The notes: generated from the sequence alone by a model not told the origin. Shown: positions 36,102 through 45,199, counted from the first letter of the stretch. The stretch is 64,000 bases of DNA from Candidatus Brevundimonas colombiensis (GCA_029202665.1 CP119326.1:248001-312000), one strand, 5' to 3'. Translations and numbers: made by a program.

Positions 36102-38993
36102 TCAGCTCTCGATCAGTTCGCGAATGCGCGTGCCCAGGGCCTCCATGGCGAAGGGCTTGGTCATGACGTGCATGCCGGGGTCCAGATGGCCGTTGCCGAC
36201 CACCGCGTTCTCGGCGTAGCCGGTGATGAACAAGACCTTCAGGTCCGGCCGGTCGATCCGCGCCGCATCGGCCATCTGTCGCCCGTTCATCCCGCCCGGC
36301 AGGCCCACGTCCGACACCAGAAGGTCGATGCGCGCATCGGATTGCAGCAGCTTCAGCCCCGCCGCCCCGTCCGACGCCTCAATGCACTGATAGCCCAGTT
36401 CGTGCAGGATTTCGGCGACCAGCATCCGCACCGTCGGCTCGTCGTCCACCACCATCACCGTCTCGCCGGCCTGGGCGCGGGGGGTGTCGGTCACCGTGGG
36501 CGTCGGTTCGTCCTCCACCGCGCCGAGATGGCGCGGCAGATACAGGCACACCATCGTCCCCTCGTCCCGCTCGGAATAGATCCGCACCTGCCCGCCCGAC
36601 TGGCGCACGAAGCCATAGATCATCGACAGGCCCAGCCCCGTGCCCTCGCCCATCGGCTTGGTGGTGAAGAAGGGTTCGAACGCGCGGGCCGCCACGTCCG
36701 GCGACATGCCGCCGCCGGTGTCGCTGACGCAGACGGAGACATATTGCCCCGGCTCCAGGTCCTGGGCCCGCGCGACGCGCGGATCGATCCAGCGATTGCC
36801 GGTCTCGATGGTCAGCCGCCCGCCGTCCGGCATGGCGTCCCGGGCGTTGATGCACAGGTTCAACACCGCGTTTTCCAGCTGGTTCGCATCGATCAGAACG
36901 GGCCACAGCCCCGTCCCGGCCACGACCTCCAGATGGACGCCCGGCCCGGTGGTGCGACGGATCAGGTCCTCCATTCCCCGGATCAGGCGATTGGGGTCGG
37001 TCGGCTTGGGGTCCAGGGTCTGGCGTCGCGAAAAGGCCAGCAGCCGGTGCGTCAGGGCCGCCGCGCGCCGGGCCGCCCCCTGCGCCGCCGCCGAGAACCG
37101 CTCCACGTCGTTGAACCGGCCCTGGGCGATGCGCGAGCCGATGATCTCCAGACTGCCGGATATCCCCGCCAGCAGATTGTTGAAGTCGTGGGCGATGCCG
37201 CCGGTCAGTTGCCCGACCGCCTCCATCTTCTGGCTTTGGCGCAACGCCTCCTCGGCCTGCATCAGGGCGTTGGTGCGCTCGGCGACCTGGTCTTCCAGCG
37301 TCTCGTTGAACCGCTCCAGCTCGACCGACTGGCGGCGCAGGTCCTCGATATCGGTGTTGGCGCCGACCCAGCGCGTGATCCGGCCCTCCTCGTCGTGCAC
37401 CGGATCGGCCCGCACCTTGAAGGTGCGATAGACGCCGTCGCTGCGACGCAGACGGAACTCGTCCTCATAGATTTCGCCGTTGGCCACGGCGCGCCACCAG
37501 CCATCTTCGGTTCGGGCCTGTTCTTCGGGATGGACGATCAGGGCCCAGGTGGCCTCTCCGTTCAGATCGGCTTCCGAAAGGCCGGTATAGGCATAGACCT
37601 GGGGATTGAACCAATACAGCATCCCCTCCACGTCGGCGGCCCAGATCTGGTTCGGCGTGGCCTGGGCGAAGACGCGGAACTGGGCCTCGCTGTCGCGCAG
37701 GGCCGCTTCGCTGCGCGCGCGCTCGGTGGCCATCCGCACCCGCTCGGCCACGTCGCGCATCAGCCGCAGATCATCGTCGCTGTAATGGCGCGGCGTCGCG
37801 TGGTTGACGAACACCATGGCCACGACCCGGCCCTGCTCCATCAGAGGCATGTTGACAAAGGAGCCGGCGCCGATCTGCTTCAGCACATCGGCGGTCGCGG
37901 CCGTGCGGGGGTCCAGGGTCACGTCGGCGATGGCGACCGTCTCGCCGCGCTTGATGTCCTCGATGTAGGAGCCGTGTTCGCGGAAGGCCAGGGTGCCGGC
38001 GATGCTGTCGACCCCCGGCTGGTTGAAGTCGCGCTCTATGGTGATGGTCTCGGCGACCGTATCGACCACGCCATAGCCCGCACGGCTGACGCCCATGGAC
38101 TGGGCCAGGACACGCGCCGAGGCCTGGGCGATCTCGCCGGCGTCGGTCAGGTCGCGGATGGCGTCGTTCAGCTCCAGCAGGGCGGCCTGTCGCGCCTCGC
38201 TCTGCTTGCGCTCGGTGATGTTGTTGAACAGGATGGCGACCTGCCAGGCGCCCGGCTCCCCGATCCGCAGCGCCTGGACGTCGTACCAGCGTCCGAAGAT
38301 GTCGGCCGGATTCTCGAACCGCACCGGCTGGCCCGTGCGCGCCACGCCGCCGTACAGATCGAACCAGTGCTGCTCCAGCCCCGGCGCGGTGTCGCTGACC
38401 CATTTGCCGTAGGGATCGACCAGGCCGGTCATCTCTTCGAAGGCCGTGTTGCCCTCGACGATCTTGTAGTCGACAGGCCGGTCCGCCTCGTCGAACTTCA
38501 TCTCGATGACGCAGAAACCCGTCGCCATGGCGGCGAACAGGGCGCCGTAGCGCTGCTCGCTCAGCGCCAGGGCCTGGTCCGCCCTGAGGCGGTCGGTGAC
38601 ATCGACGCCCTGGACGAAAACGCCCCAGACCTGACCTTCCGCCGTCTTCATCGGCTGGAAGACGAAATCGACGTAGCGGTCCTCTATCGGCCCGTCCGGC
38701 GCCGCCTGCACGGCGTAGAGCGCGCTTTCGGCGCGGTGCGCCTCGCCCGTGCGATAGACGGTGTCCAGCAGCTCCAGATAGCCTTGGTCCACCGCATCCT
38801 TCAGCACATCGGCCAGGGCGCAGCCCGTCACCGACCGATGGCCGATCAGCGTCTGGTAGTTGGGATTGGTCAGCTCGAACCGATGCTGCGGCCCGACCAG
38901 CAGGGCCATGAACCCCGGCGCGTGGGCGAACATCTGCACCAGTTGTGCGCGATTAAAGGCGATGGATTCGCCTTCAGAGACCGTGATGGACAA
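36102..38993 (-). CDS. Hybrid sensor histidine kinase (PAS-PAS-GAF-PAS-HisKA-HATPase-REC)
   Basis: The ~963-residue cytosolic kinase has PAS-like domains (about 12-130, 150-270, 440-560), a GAF domain (about 285-430) and the dimerisation helix with His602 in GGIAHDFNNLLAG. An HATPase domain (NLCINARDAM, DTGGGM, GEGTGLGLS) and a C-terminal receiver with phospho-acceptor Asp about 894 (LLVSDVGLP) follow. No membrane helix is seen. The start is uncertain: TTG 38993 is preferred; the frame is open to 39152. The ligand is unknown. Confidence 0.9.
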   Translation of the reverse strand: MSITVSEGESIAFNRAQLVQMFAHAPGFMALLVGPQHRFELTNPNYQTLIGHRSVTGCALADVLKDAVDQGYLELLDTVYRTGEAHRAESALYAVQAAPDGPIEDRYVDFVFQPMKTAEGQVWGVFVQGVDVTDRLRADQALALSEQRYGALFAAMATGFCVIEMKFDEADRPVDYKIVEGNTAFEEMTGLVDPYGKWVSDTAPGLEQHWFDLYGGVARTGQPVRFENPADIFGRWYDVQALRIGEPGAWQVAILFNNITERKQSEARQAALLELNDAIRDLTDAGEIAQASARVLAQSMGVSRAGYGVVDTVAETITIERDFNQPGVDSIAGTLAFREHGSYIEDIKRGETVAIADVTLDPRTAATADVLKQIGAGSFVNMPLMEQGRVVAMVFVNHATPRHYSDDDLRLMRDVAERVRMATERARSEAALRDSEAQFRVFAQATPNQIWAADVEGMLYWFNPQVYAYTGLSEADLNGEATWALIVHPEEQARTEDGWWRAVANGEIYEDEFRLRRSDGVYRTFKVRADPVHDEEGRITRWVGANTDIEDLRRQSVELERFNETLEDQVAERTNALMQAEEALRQSQKMEAVGQLTGGIAHDFNNLLAGISGSLEIIGSRIAQGRFNDVERFSAAAQGAARRAAALTHRLLAFSRRQTLDPKPTDPNRLIRGMEDLIRRTTGPGVHLEVVAGTGLWPVLIDANQLENAVLNLCINARDAMPDGGRLTIETGNRWIDPRVARAQDLEPGQYVSVCVSDTGGGMSPDVAARAFEPFFTTKPMGEGTGLGLSMIYGFVRQSGGQVRIYSERDEGTMVCLYLPRHLGAVEDEPTPTVTDTPRAQAGETVMVVDDEPTVRMLVAEILHELGYQCIEASDGAAGLKLLQSDARIDLLVSDVGLPGGMNGRQMADAARIDRPDLKVLFITGYAENAVVGNGHLDPGMHVMTKPFAMEALGTRIRELIES

Positions 38994-39572
38994 GCTTTTT
39001 CCCCAAAGTCTTACGTCTGCCGACCACAAACCCCCAGCCCGTGAAGTTGTTGCAGCCGATCCTGTGTTCGTCACCGGACATAAGCCTTTTCGCGCGTCTT
39101 CTTGTGGAAAAGCCAACAGGTTGATCCGCAATCGCGAATTTAATCCGTCCACCGATGTTCACAAGCTTGTCCACCGCCGCCGGGCCGGTCGTGCACATCG
39201 GGGCGAAGTCGGACGCTTGCCTCATAGCCGCTTTCGTCGGAACGTCAACAGGCCAAGGGACACGGCGGCGCGGAAATCCGGGGGAGACCCCGGGTGTCAA
39301 GCGAACCGGCCCGGCTCTCCGACCCGGCGTTTCGGGCGATCCTCGGATCGTAACGTGCGACAGGCGGGATCCAGGCTCCAGTGCTCGACGGTCTCAGGAT
39401 CGACGACGGACAGGAGAACCGGATCGGGATCACGGGACGACGCGGTCGCAATACCGTGGGACGCCCAAGACCAGGAGCGCGACAGGATACAGCCGACCGC
39501 CCTCGCAGGTTCGCCCGCGACGGCGCCGACGCCAAGGCCCTGACCCGAACGGCCAAGTCCAACCCGGACTTG

Positions 39573-39620
39573 GCGAGGGGACGAAGCACACGGGTCCGCC
39601 CGCACGCTTCGTCCCCTCGC
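39573..39620. repeat. 15-bp perfect hairpin
   Basis: GCGAGGGGACGAAGC at 39573-39587 is the exact reverse complement of 39606-39620, with an 18-base loop. It is followed at once by the tandem array. No U-run is present on either side. Confidence 0.85.
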
Positions 39621-39678
39621 TCAATTGGGCCCTCGCTCAATTGGTCCGTCGCTCAACTGATCCGTCGCTCAATCCGGC
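39615..39678. repeat. 16-bp minisatellite, four copies
   Basis: Four head-to-tail units begin at 39615, 39631, 39647 and 39663. Each contains the core TCGCTCAA followed by TTGG, TTGG, CTGA and TCCG. It overlaps the right arm of the preceding hairpin. Confidence 0.85.
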
Positions 39679-39758
39679 CGCCGCCCGGTCGTTGTCACAC
39701 AATCGCGCTAGACAAACCCCGCCCGCGCTGCACCCATGAGGTGCAGCCGGAGATACCC

Positions 39759-40967
39759 ATGCGCGCAGTCCTGATCGGTCTCGGCCTGACCCTGACCCTG
39801 ACCACATCTCCCGCCCTGGCGGCGACCTCGGGGCAGGCGCTGGAGCCGCTGCGGGTGTCGCCCGTCCGCGACGGGCGTCTTTTCGTGGCCGAGCCGTCGT
39901 CGCTGCTGCAGGTTCCCTCGACCGAAATCGCCTGCGGCGGCCAACCGATCCAACCCCTCTACGCCGACGATCTGGCCGTCGGCGCCGTCCGCAGCGCCGC
40001 CCACGAAAGGCCAGCCGTCGTCCTGACCTTCTCGGTGGACGCACAGGGCCGCACCCGCGACATTCGGCCGGCGCCGGATGGGCCGTCCAATCCGACCGGC
40101 CCGATCATCATTCCCCAGCTCAATCCCGCAGAAGCGGAACAGGCCGCCCTGGCCGCCTGGCGTTTCCAGGCCGCGCCGCGCGCCGACTGCCGCGCCACGA
40201 TCCGCTATTCCACCAAGCCGCTGGAGGCGGCGACCACCGACGATCTTCTGCGCTATTTCGCCGTCACCCGCACGCGCGGCGCCCTGCGCGATATCGTCGC
40301 CAGGCGCCTGGGCGGCCCCGGCGCCGATTGCGGCAGCGACGGTCGCGGCGGCCGCGCCGCGCGCACGATCAGCGTGCCCGACTTCAAGATCGGCCGTCGT
40401 CCGCCGCCGGGCGGCCGCTCCTGGACCGTGGTGCGTTGGAACGTGAACGCCGCGGGGCGGGCCACGGGGGTCGAGACCCTGGGATCTTCGGGCGACATTG
40501 ATCTGGACCGCGAGGCCCGGCGCGCCGTCGCCGATACGGTTCTGCGCCCGGGCGCGCCCCTGACCGGATGCGTCTTCAACTTCAACCGCATCGGCGACAC
40601 CCTGCCGGCGCCGGACATGCCCGCGCCCGATCAGGACCCGCAGCAGGTCTGTCCGGCGGACATTTCGGACCGTCTGCGGCTGACCGTCGCGCCGGAGCGG
40701 TTTCCGGCGGCCTTCGCCAAACGCCGTATCGAAGGTTGGGCCCTGATCCGGTTCGACCTGGCGACCTGGGGCCAGACGGGCGCCCTGGAGGTGATCGACG
40801 CCCAGCCCGCCGCGACCTTCGGCGAGGACGGCCGCCGCATGATCGGCTCGGCGCGCGCCGAGGCGGCGCCGACCGCGGCGGTCCGCTGCGTCGTTCCCAT
40901 CCGCTACCTGTTGCCCGTCGCCGCCTCCGGGCCCGAGGCGACCCGAGACGACGTCGCGACCGACTGA
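39759..40967 (+). CDS. Exported protein with TonB C-terminal-like domains
   Basis: The 402-residue protein has a signal peptide (LIGLGLTLTLTTSPALAA). It has at least two segments resembling the TonB C-terminal domain: WTVVRWNVNAAGRATGVETL with DREARRAVADTVLRP, and RIEGWALIRFDLATWGQTGA near the end. Without an N-terminal transmembrane anchor it is not a normal TonB. It is probably a periplasmic protein of the TonB-like family that is common in Caulobacterales. ATG 39759 follows a CCGGAG site. Confidence 0.75.
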   Translation: MRAVLIGLGLTLTLTTSPALAATSGQALEPLRVSPVRDGRLFVAEPSSLLQVPSTEIACGGQPIQPLYADDLAVGAVRSAAHERPAVVLTFSVDAQGRTRDIRPAPDGPSNPTGPIIIPQLNPAEAEQAALAAWRFQAAPRADCRATIRYSTKPLEAATTDDLLRYFAVTRTRGALRDIVARRLGGPGADCGSDGRGGRAARTISVPDFKIGRRPPPGGRSWTVVRWNVNAAGRATGVETLGSSGDIDLDREARRAVADTVLRPGAPLTGCVFNFNRIGDTLPAPDMPAPDQDPQQVCPADISDRLRLTVAPERFPAAFAKRRIEGWALIRFDLATWGQTGALEVIDAQPAATFGEDGRRMIGSARAEAAPTAAVRCVVPIRYLLPVAASGPEATRDDVATD

Positions 40968-41011
40968 CGCCGCGCCTTTCCAACGCCGTCATCCCACCCT
41001 AGATCAGGAAG

Positions 41012-42052
41012 ATGAGCTTATCGGGGAATCGGTTCCTGACCCGTCGCCGCGCCCTGATCGCGGGGGCTGCGGCCGTGGGGGTTGCGGGGGTGGGATTGCG
41101 CGCCTGCGGCCGGTCCGAGGCGCCGGTGGACGAACAGGGCCGGGTGCGGCTGCGTTTCGCCCTGGACTGGCGGGCCCAGGCCGATCACGGCGGCTTCTAT
41201 CAGGCCCTGGCGACCGGCGCCTATGAGAAGCGGGGCCTGAACGTCCAGATCGTCCAGGGCGGTCCTGCGGTGAATGTGCCGCAGCTTCTGGCCTCGGGCG
41301 CGGTGGAGCTGGGCATGGCGTCCAACAGCTTCACCCCCATGAATCTGGTCGCGTCCGGCGCGCCGGTCCGGGCCGTCGCCGCCTTCTTCCAGAAGGATCC
41401 GCAGATCCTGATGGCCCATCCCGACGCCGCGCTTCACACCATCGCCGACCTGGCCGAACGTCCCTTCCTGGTGGCCCAGGCGGGGATCGAGACCTTCTGG
41501 GTCTGGCTGAAGGCGACCTATGGCTTCACCGACGCCCAGTTGCGGCCCTACGCCTACGACCCCGCCGCTTTCATCGCCAATGCCCGGGCGGTGCAGCAGG
41601 GTTTTCTGACCAGCGATCCCTATACGATCGAACAGGCGGCCGATTTCGAGCCGAAGGTCTTTCTGTTGGCGGACGAGGGCTATCCCTCCTACGGCGCCAT
41701 CGTCCTGGCCCCCAACGCCTTCGCGCGCGACAATGCGGCGGCGCTCCGAAGCTTCATCGCCGGCTCGGCCGAGGGCTGGCGCGACTATATCCGGGGCGAC
41801 GCCTCGGCTGGCGACGCCCTGATCCGCCGCGACAATCCCGACATGACCCAGGACCAGCTGGATCAGGCCCGCGACCGGTTGCGCGACAAGGCTGTGGTCG
41901 ACGGCGGCGACGCGGCCCTCTACGGCCTGGGCGCCCTGACGGCCGAGCGGTGGCAGGCCTTCTTCGAGGCGACCTCCAAGGCGGGCGTCTACGAGGCGAA
42001 CCTGAACTGGCGCGACGCCTTCACCGACAACTATCTGCCCGGTCGCGGCTGA
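41012..42052 (+). CDS. ABC transporter substrate-binding protein, NMT1/ThiY-like
   Basis: The 346-residue protein has a twin-arginine style signal (RRRALIAGAAAVGVAG) and the NMT1/THI5-like fold: ALDWRAQADHGGFYQALATG, GLNVQIVQGGPAVNVPQLLA, ELGMASNSF and FLTSDPYTIE. Relatives bind thiamine pyrimidine precursors or similar small molecules. No permease or ATPase gene is adjacent, and no TPP riboswitch fits in the 44-bp upstream gap, so the ligand is uncertain. Confidence 0.87.
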   Translation: MSLSGNRFLTRRRALIAGAAAVGVAGVGLRACGRSEAPVDEQGRVRLRFALDWRAQADHGGFYQALATGAYEKRGLNVQIVQGGPAVNVPQLLASGAVELGMASNSFTPMNLVASGAPVRAVAAFFQKDPQILMAHPDAALHTIADLAERPFLVAQAGIETFWVWLKATYGFTDAQLRPYAYDPAAFIANARAVQQGFLTSDPYTIEQAADFEPKVFLLADEGYPSYGAIVLAPNAFARDNAAALRSFIAGSAEGWRDYIRGDASAGDALIRRDNPDMTQDQLDQARDRLRDKAVVDGGDAALYGLGALTAERWQAFFEATSKAGVYEANLNWRDAFTDNYLPGRG

Positions 42053-42124
42053 CACCCGCCGTTAGCGCGGGGTTAAGCGGTGCCGCCTACACTAACGGTT
42101 GAATTCCTCAGCCGGAGAGCCGCC

Positions 42125-43090
42125 TTGCGCCGCGCCCTCGTCCTCACGACCGTCCTGACCGCGACCAGCGCCCTCGCCTGCGCCTGGGCTGGGACTGCCG
42201 TCGCCCAGTCGGCGCCGACCAATGGCGCGGGGCTGCGCTACCTGTCCTGGCCGGGCAAGCCGCCGGTCGGCGCCCGCCTGCCCCCCGCCCCTTCGCCGGC
42301 CCGCACGCCCGCGCCGGCCGAGCCGACCCCGACCGTGATCGCCGCCAGCCGCACTCTGCCCCTGACCCGCCTGGCGCCGCCGCCCGCGACCCGCCCCGGC
42401 CTGACGCCCGCCAGCGACTGGATCAACCCCCAGGCCGCCCGCAATGTCCCCCAGGCCTATCCGACGCCGGCGCCCGCTCAACGCCCCGTCCAGGCTGAAG
42501 CCCATGCTCCGGTCCAGGACGCGGCCCAAACGCCGCCTGTGTCCGACGCGCCCGTCGCCTATCAGCCCGCCCCGCATCAGGTCGCGGCCGTCCCGTCGGC
42601 GATGCAGCCCGCCCCCGCCACCGCCGCCCCCGCCCCCGCCGCCCAGGTCGCTGCGGCTCCCCAGACCGCGCCCGCCGAAACGCCCGCCGCCCAGCCTTCA
42701 CCCGATCAGACCGCCTCGGCCCAGGCCCCTTCGGCTCAGGCCGCCGCCGACCCCATGGCCCCGCGCCGCGACGCGCCCATCTATCGCCTGATGCGCCCGC
42801 AGAGCGGCGTCGCGCTGGACGGGGCGGCCGTCGCCGGATCGCAGCAGGCGGCCCAGCTGCCCCCCGGCGAACAGACCGCCCGCTATTATTCGGTCCACCG
42901 TCAGGCCGGCCGGCACCCCGACACCATCGTCACGCCCCAGCCGACCTATCTGGACGCCCTGCCGGTGCAGATGACCCAGACCCCCAAGTCCGACGACCTG
43001 GCCCAGCCGGACGGTCCGCCGTCCCTGATCCGCAACGCCAACGGCTCGCTGCGCGCTGTGCCCCAGACCCAGGCCGACGACCTTCCATGA
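42125..43090 (+). CDS. Proline/alanine-rich exported protein
   Basis: From TTG 42125 (CGGAGAG upstream) the protein has a signal peptide (LRRALVLTTVLTATSALACA) and ~290 residues that are strongly Pro/Ala/Gln-rich, with a somewhat more ordered C-terminus (IYRLMRPQSGVALDG, ARYYSVHRQAGRHPDT). It is likely an unstructured cell-envelope protein. Its stop overlaps the DUF2336 gene start (ATGA). A GTG at 42080 is a less likely start. No family recognised. Confidence 0.7.
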   Translation: MRRALVLTTVLTATSALACAWAGTAVAQSAPTNGAGLRYLSWPGKPPVGARLPPAPSPARTPAPAEPTPTVIAASRTLPLTRLAPPPATRPGLTPASDWINPQAARNVPQAYPTPAPAQRPVQAEAHAPVQDAAQTPPVSDAPVAYQPAPHQVAAVPSAMQPAPATAAPAPAAQVAAAPQTAPAETPAAQPSPDQTASAQAPSAQAAADPMAPRRDAPIYRLMRPQSGVALDGAAVAGSQQAAQLPPGEQTARYYSVHRQAGRHPDTIVTPQPTYLDALPVQMTQTPKSDDLAQPDGPPSLIRNANGSLRAVPQTQADDLP

Positions 43091-44202
43091 GCGATACGAC
43101 CACGGTCGAGGCCGCCGTCGTCTCCACCTCGCGCCTACCCGAACTGATCGCCCTGGCCGGCGAGGAATCCAGCGACAAGCGGCGCCTGCTGCTGCGCGAA
43201 CTGACCAACCATTTCTTTGGCGCCCCCGACCACAGCCCCAGCGAGACCGCCCTGTACGGCGCGGTCCTGGCCAAACTGTCCAATGAGATGGAGCAGGCCG
43301 TCCGCGCCGAGCTGGCCGCCCGTTTCGCCCCCGCCGCCAACGCCCCCCACGGCCTGATCCGGCGTCTGGCCGACGATGAGCTTGAGGTCGCCGAGCCGGT
43401 CCTTCGCGGCTCCACCGTCCTGACCGAAGACGATCTGATCCAGGTGGTCCGCCAGCGTGGTCAGGGCCATCTGCGCGCCGTCTCGGGCCGCGTCGTGGTG
43501 TCGGAGGCCGTGTCGGACATCATCGTCGAGCGCGGCGACGACGACACCCTGGGCGCCCTGTTGCGCAATGACGGCGCCCGTCTGTCGCGCGCGGCGTCCG
43601 AGACCGCTGTGGAACGGGCCAAGGCCAATCCCGCGCTGCACGCCGCCACGGTCGAGCGAAACAGCCTGCCGGTCGATCTGCTGAACGAGATGTATTTCGT
43701 CGTCGAGGCCCGACTGCGTCACCAGATTCTGGAGCAGAACGCGCGGATGGACCCCGAACTACTGGAGGCGGCCCTGGCCGCCGGCCGCACCCGGGTCGCC
43801 ACCGACGACGGGGCCCTGCCGGCCGACTACGCCGAGAATCTGGCCTATGTGGACGAACTGCACGCGGCGGGCCAGCTGACGCCCGTGGTGCTGATCCGTT
43901 TCCTGCGCTCCAACGGCCGCACGCCCTTCCTGATCGCCCTGGCCAAGCTGGCGGACATCGACTTCCACACCGCGCGCGGCATTGTCGAGCGCAAGGACCT
44001 GGACGCCCTGTCCGTGGTCTGCAAGGCGGCCGACATGGACCGCGCCGTCTATCTGACCTACGCCGTCGCCGTCCTGGGATCAGAGGACAATCCGATGGGC
44101 AAGGCCGCCGCCTATGGCCGGATGTACGGCGAACTGACCCGCGACGCGGCGCTGCGCACCCTGCGCTTCTGGCGCATGCGCCGCACGGCCCAGGCGGCCT
44201 GA
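43087..44202 (+). CDS. DUF2336 domain protein
   Basis: The 371-residue all-helical protein matches DUF2336, an alphaproteobacterial family of HEAT-like repeat proteins. Examples: LAGEESSDKRRLLLRELTNH, ETALYGAVLAKLSNEMEQAV, IRRLADDELEVAEPVLRGST and PVVLIRFLRSNGRTPFLIAL. Function is unknown, with signalling-related roles suspected for the family. ATGA overlap with the upstream Pro-rich gene links the two. A second DUF2336 gene is at 45351 on the other strand. Confidence 0.88.
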   Translation: MSDTTTVEAAVVSTSRLPELIALAGEESSDKRRLLLRELTNHFFGAPDHSPSETALYGAVLAKLSNEMEQAVRAELAARFAPAANAPHGLIRRLADDELEVAEPVLRGSTVLTEDDLIQVVRQRGQGHLRAVSGRVVVSEAVSDIIVERGDDDTLGALLRNDGARLSRAASETAVERAKANPALHAATVERNSLPVDLLNEMYFVVEARLRHQILEQNARMDPELLEAALAAGRTRVATDDGALPADYAENLAYVDELHAAGQLTPVVLIRFLRSNGRTPFLIALAKLADIDFHTARGIVERKDLDALSVVCKAADMDRAVYLTYAVAVLGSEDNPMGKAAAYGRMYGELTRDAALRTLRFWRMRRTAQAA

Positions 44203-44215
44203 CGCAGCAACTATC

Positions 44216-44694
44216 TCTCCCTCCCCCTGCGGGGGAGGGTGGTCGCGAAGCGACCGGGTGGGGGCGGCCGACAAGACACTTTCCATCGAAGATGCGTGTT
44301 GTCAGATCGCATCCGACAACAAGACCGCGTTGCGAGATTTCGGACTGACCGAGCATCGATCCTTTCTTTTGAAAGGAGCGACGGATGACCGTCATCGACA
44401 CCCTCACCGACTTCATGGCCAACCACGGCCCCGCTTTAGTCCACACCATCATCAAGCATTTTATCGCGATGGCTTTTCACTACTGCTTCAAGCGTTGGCG
44501 TCAGCGGTCTCGCGCAGGGACAGAGAATCGGCTCCCTACAGCAAACACCCCCGGAGATGGTACGCCGCCTCCTCGACAGCCGAGCTGAGGCGGCCATGCG
44601 TATGCCTAGGCTACATTCAGACAGCCATGACGCTTCGCCCTGTCGCCCCCACCCGGTCGCTGCGCGACCACCCTCCCCGGAACGGGGAGGGAGA
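44216..44694. repeat. Composite inverted-repeat element enclosing a small gene
   Basis: The left end (44216-44269) and right end (44643-44694) are inverted ~52-bp copies of the same palindromic family as at 14576, 23711 and 27961. Each contains a CCCTCCCC/GGGGAGGG hairpin and a GGTCGCG-AGCGACC type hairpin. The centre here is 373 bp, against 30-60 bp in the others. It is visibly lower in GC than the neighbours and carries the 67-codon gene at 44385. It has the shape of a miniature mobile element, but no transposase is present. Confidence 0.8.
44385..44588 (+). CDS. Small hydrophobic peptide inside the composite repeat element
   Basis: The 67-residue frame starts MTVIDTLTDFMANHGPALVH and continues with a hydrophobic/aromatic stretch ending FHYCFKRWRQRSR, then a polar Pro-rich tail. 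AAGGAG lies 7 bases before the ATG and is itself part of a CCTTTC-TTTT-GAAAGG hairpin (44361-44376), which could hide it. No homologue is recognised. A membrane-active or toxin-like peptide is possible, but this is only inference. Confidence 0.5.
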   Translation: MTVIDTLTDFMANHGPALVHTIIKHFIAMAFHYCFKRWRQRSRAGTENRLPTANTPGDGTPPPRQPS

Positions 44695-44716
44695 AAGATC
44701 GCGCGATCCCCCAAAG

Positions 44717-44752
44717 CAAAACGCCCGCCTCCTTTCGGAAGCGGGCGTCTCT
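44717..44752 (-). terminator. Rho-independent terminator of mucR
   Basis: On the minus strand ACGCCCGC pairs with GCGGGCGT (44721-44728 with 44741-44748) around a 12-base loop, followed by TTTTGCTTTG. It lies 19 bp after the mucR stop and fits a classical intrinsic terminator. Confidence 0.8.
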
Positions 44753-44770
44753 ATACCGAGGCGTCTCGGC

Positions 44771-45199
44771 TTATTTCTTGACGCGCGGAGTGCGGGCGGG
44801 CTTGCGGCCGCCCTGACCCAGGCCCATCGACTTGGCCAGTTCAGAACGCGCCTTGGCGTAGTTCGGGGCCACCATGGGATAGTCTTTCGGCAGACCCCAT
44901 TTGGCGCGGTATTCTTCGGGGCTCATGTCGTATTTGGTGCGCAGGTGGCGCTTCAACGACTTGAACTTGCGGCCGTCTTCCAGGCAGATCAGGAAGTCGG
45001 GGGCGATCGACTTGCGGATCGGCACCGCCGGTTCCTTGGGTTCCGGCTCGGCCTCGACCGGACCATTGGAAACGCCCGACAGGGCGGCGTGGATACTGGC
45101 GATAAGCGACGGCAGGGTCTCGGCCGAGACTGTATTGTTGCCCACATAGGCGGACACGATGTCTGCGGTCATCTCGAGCAGTTCGGGCTTATCTTCCAT
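44771..45199 (-). CDS. mucR: MucR/Ros-family transcriptional regulator
   Basis: The 142-residue protein has the N-terminal oligomerisation part (LLEMTADIVSAYVGNNTVSA) and the Ros/MucR DNA-binding core (FLICLEDGRKFKSLKRHLRT, SPEEYRAKWGLPKDYPMVAP). MucR proteins silence AT-rich promoters; in Caulobacter they work in the CtrA/SciP cell-cycle circuit. The Cys2His2 pattern is incomplete: the second Cys is Asp (CLEDG) and the last His pair is Lys-Tyr. The AT-rich upstream region (45220-45340) with TATTCG and CATATATCTG may contain self-repression sites. Confidence 0.92.
   Translation of the reverse strand: MEDKPELLEMTADIVSAYVGNNTVSAETLPSLIASIHAALSGVSNGPVEAEPEPKEPAVPIRKSIAPDFLICLEDGRKFKSLKRHLRTKYDMSPEEYRAKWGLPKDYPMVAPNYAKARSELAKSMGLGQGGRKPARTPRVKK

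Larger units (their letters stand above)
38994..39758. other. 765-bp region without a convincing gene
   Basis: The first ~200 bp (38994-39190) is comparatively AT-rich and is probably the promoter region of the histidine kinase. The rest is GC-rich with several open frames on both strands whose translations are Arg/Pro/Gly-rich and unlike proteins. It contains a strong hairpin (39573-39620) and a 16-bp tandem array (39615-39678). The last ~60 bp should hold the promoter for the TonB-domain gene. Confidence 0.6.

Noticed and set aside
36168..39044. A 958-codon plus-strand frame opposite the hybrid kinase, and a 648-codon minus-strand frame opposite the ABC-F gene (31246-33192)
   Set aside because: Both mirror well-supported genes and have compositions typical of antisense frames.
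39615..39678. CRISPR array
   Set aside because: The 16-bp units are head-to-tail without spacers, and no cas gene is present.
39155..39739. Open frames in the gap before the TonB-domain gene (plus 39155-39739, minus 39297-39605)
   Set aside because: Translations are Arg/Pro/Gly-rich, run through the hairpin and tandem repeat, and lack ribosome binding sites.
40968..41011. TPP riboswitch upstream of the ThiY-like gene
   Set aside because: The gap is only 44 bp and has no thi-box-like sequence.
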